A DNA stretch of 64,000 bases, taken from Streptomyces sp. SID8374. GTDB lineage: Bacteria > Actinomycetota > Actinomycetes > Streptomycetales > Streptomycetaceae. A program made the position numbers and the translations under genes. Below the pieces are notes generated by a model. The model did not search any database. It saw nothing but the letters and a program-made list of their open reading frames with translations, and was not told the origin of the DNA. Location: positions 186,001-250,000 of the forward strand of contig NZ_WWGH01000001.1 in assembly GCF_009865135.1 (NCBI RefSeq), read 5' to 3'. Position 1 is the stretch's first letter. Every line of letters starts with the position of its first letter. Shown piece by piece: positions 62,708-64,000 of the stretch.

Positions 62708-63616
62708 TCAGCTGCCGCCGTCGCCGGACCCCGCGTAACCCGGCGGAATGATCTGGACCGGGCAGTGCCCGTGGTGCAGCAGCGCGTGGGTCACCCGGCC
62801 CAGCGCGGTCCCGGACCCGATCACCCGGCGCCGGGCGCCCATGACCAGCAGGTCGGTGAGGGCGGTGGCCTCGACGAGGATGCCCGGCACACTGGTCCCG
62901 GTCTCGACGTCGTGGGTGACGGTGAGGCCGGGGTAAGCCGTGCGTATCCGCTCGGCCACGGCGGCCGTCTCGTGCACCTTCTCCTCGGTGACCTCCCCGA
63001 TGCTGTCCAGCATGGTGGTGAACCTGCCGACGTAGGCCAGCACGTTGCTTACGCTCAGCAGCCGCAGCGACGCCTTGCGGACCTGCGCCTCCGCGGCGGC
63101 GATCAGCAGCCAGTCGAGGTCGGACGTGCCGTTCACGGCCGCCGTGACCACCCCGGCCGCCGGCCGGTCGGGCTCTCCCCGTACGACCACCACCGGCACC
63201 TCGGTGCGCCCGGCCACCCCCAGTCCGACGGAACCGAGCGTCAGTGCGGCGAAGCCGCCGAGCCCCCTGCTGCCCACCACGATCGTGCCCCGGTCGCCGG
63301 CCGCCTCGCGCAGTCCGGCCACCGCGTCGCCACGGCTGAGCTCCTTCGTCACGATCAGGTCCGGGTACTTCTCCCGTACCACGTCGGCGGTCTCGGCGAG
63401 CAGGTCGCGTGCCGTGTCCCGCAGGGCCTGGAGGGTCTCGGCCGACGTGAGGACGGAACGCCCCTCCAGGTCGGCGGCGTGGACGATGCCGAGCGGCTGC
63501 CCGCGCAGGTCCGCCTCGGCGGCGGCCCACAGGGCCGCTGCCCGCGCCTGCGGGGACGCGTCGACTCCGACGACGACGGGGCCGAGTTCCGCGGGGTCGG
63601 GAAGGTCGCTGGTCAT
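62708..63616 (-). CDS. Universal stress protein, tandem UspA domains
   Basis: The product has 302 residues from ATG 63616 (AGGAGGAG upstream). Domain 1 has VVVGVDASPQARAAALWAAAEADLRG, IVVGSRGLGGFAALTLGSVGLGVAGRTEVPVVVV with an intact ATP-binding signature. Domain 2 is more divergent (AAVNGTSDLDWLLIAAAEAQVRKASL) but ends LLVMGARRRVIGSGTALGRVTHALLHHGHCPVQII. It is probably an ATP-binding stress protein of the hypoxia regulon; a DevR-like box lies upstream. Confidence 0.92.
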   Translation of the reverse strand: MTSDLPDPAELGPVVVGVDASPQARAAALWAAAEADLRGQPLGIVHAADLEGRSVLTSAETLQALRDTARDLLAETADVVREKYPDLIVTKELSRGDAVAGLREAAGDRGTIVVGSRGLGGFAALTLGSVGLGVAGRTEVPVVVVRGEPDRPAAGVVTAAVNGTSDLDWLLIAAAEAQVRKASLRLLSVSNVLAYVGRFTTMLDSIGEVTEEKVHETAAVAERIRTAYPGLTVTHDVETGTSVPGILVEATALTDLLVMGARRRVIGSGTALGRVTHALLHHGHCPVQIIPPGYAGSGDGGS

Positions 63617-63700
63617 GGCTCCTCCTCGGGGGTGGCCCGGGGCTCGGGGTGGCCGGGGGCTACCCCTCCACGGTCGCACCGGGGCACCGCCGCCACGCAT

Positions 63701-63714
63701 GGGCCCTTCGGCCC
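63701..63714. promoter_or_regulatory. DevR-like box between two divergent stress protein genes
   Basis: GGGCCCTTCGGCCC differs from the box at 61581 by a single base. It lies 85 bases from the leftward start and 99 bases from the rightward start. Confidence 0.6.
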
Positions 63715-63812
63715 CGATCCGGCCCTCTCGGCCCCTCGCCCGGCGGGCGCCGCCGCGAGGAGGCTGGACGCAGGGTTCCGCATCGGAGCCCGTACACCGA
63801 GGAGGCCTGGCC

Positions 63813-64000
63813 ATGACCGCGCATGTCACCGTCGGAATGGACGAGTCCCCCGAGAGCCTGGCGGCGGCGCTGTGGGCCGCGGAGGAGGCCTCGCTGCTGG
63901 GTGTCGGGCTGCGCCTCATCCATGTGGAGGAGTGGCCGGTCACGGCGGAGGTGCCGGTGCTCTCCGCCGAATCGCTGGTGGAGCGGTACGAGACCCTGCT
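63813..64000 (+). CDS. Universal stress protein, 3' end cut by window edge
   Basis: Sixty-two codons are visible from ATG 63813 (GGAGG 7 bases upstream) before the window ends. The sequence HVTVGMDESPESLAAALWAA then EEASLLGVGLRLIHVEEWPV is the first strand, helix and second strand of a UspA domain, with the ATP-contacting Asp in VGMDESPES. It is the third stress protein of the cluster and divergent from the second. Confidence 0.85.
   Translation, partial: MTAHVTVGMDESPESLAAALWAAEEASLLGVGLRLIHVEEWPVTAEVPVLSAESLVERYETL

Overview
The window is typical Streptomyces chromosome. GC is very high, GTG starts and 4-base GTGA/ATGA start-stop overlaps are common, third codon positions are nearly all G/C, and several families are characteristic of the genus (MsiK-dependent sugar ABC operons, LAXTG sorting signals, a DasR-type chitinase promoter, IdeR/DmdR iron boxes). 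No tRNA, rRNA, CRISPR array, insertion sequence or phage gene was seen.

Left part (1-18.6 kb): a catecholate siderophore locus. A dimodular C-A-T-C-A-T-TE synthetase, an MbtH protein and an MFS exporter run rightward. A Fes-like esterase and a fused FhuB-type permease run leftward. A second rightward operon (dhbA, dhbC, dhbE, dhbB and a free aryl carrier protein) makes and activates 2,3-dihydroxybenzoate. Three 19-bp iron boxes drive the three transcription units. The adenylation pockets read as an Arg-like acidic pocket and a Thr pocket, and there is no epimerase, so the expected product is a cyclic (DHB-Arg-Thr)3 trilactone of the griseobactin/streptobactin type. A truncated M20 amidohydrolase lies divergently at the left edge. 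The cognate binding protein and ATPase of the importer are not in the window.

Middle-left (18.6-29 kb): a second, short Rho factor with a C-rich leader, phosphoglucomutase, a GH18 chitinase with two inverted dre-like sites around its promoter, then a leftward glyoxylate-bypass operon (aceA, aceB, 3-hydroxyacyl-CoA dehydrogenase) divergent from a RamB-like regulator.

Centre (29-38.5 kb), the most interesting part: two head-to-head cobalamin riboswitches. Leftward, one controls a secreted protein that looks like a bacterial intrinsic factor/transcobalamin (alpha/alpha-barrel repeats followed by a DUF4430-like beta domain). Rightward, the other controls a tightly overlapping five-gene operon: a LAXTG wall-anchored protein with a beta-type domain and two alpha/alpha regions, a membrane-anchored beta-domain protein, and a complete ECF transporter (EcfT, fused EcfA-EcfA, S component). 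Together this reads as a Gram-positive cell-surface vitamin B12 capture and import system.

Right part (38.5-64 kb): a 7-bp tandem repeat before a glycerophosphotransferase-like gene; a STAND NTPase plus small partner; TetR with a frameshifted DUF6069 partner; a DUF3048 lipoprotein; a dienelactone-hydrolase-like protein lacking its nucleophile; divergent GH16 and beta-helix glucanase genes that share an almost identical carbohydrate-binding segment; a polyol ABC importer with dehydrogenase and DeoR regulator; a radical SAM protein with an unusual CX8CX2C motif; and a DevR/DevS-like hypoxia module with universal stress proteins and an Acg-like nitroreductase, three of whose promoter regions carry a shared GGGCC-N-TT-N-GG palindrome.
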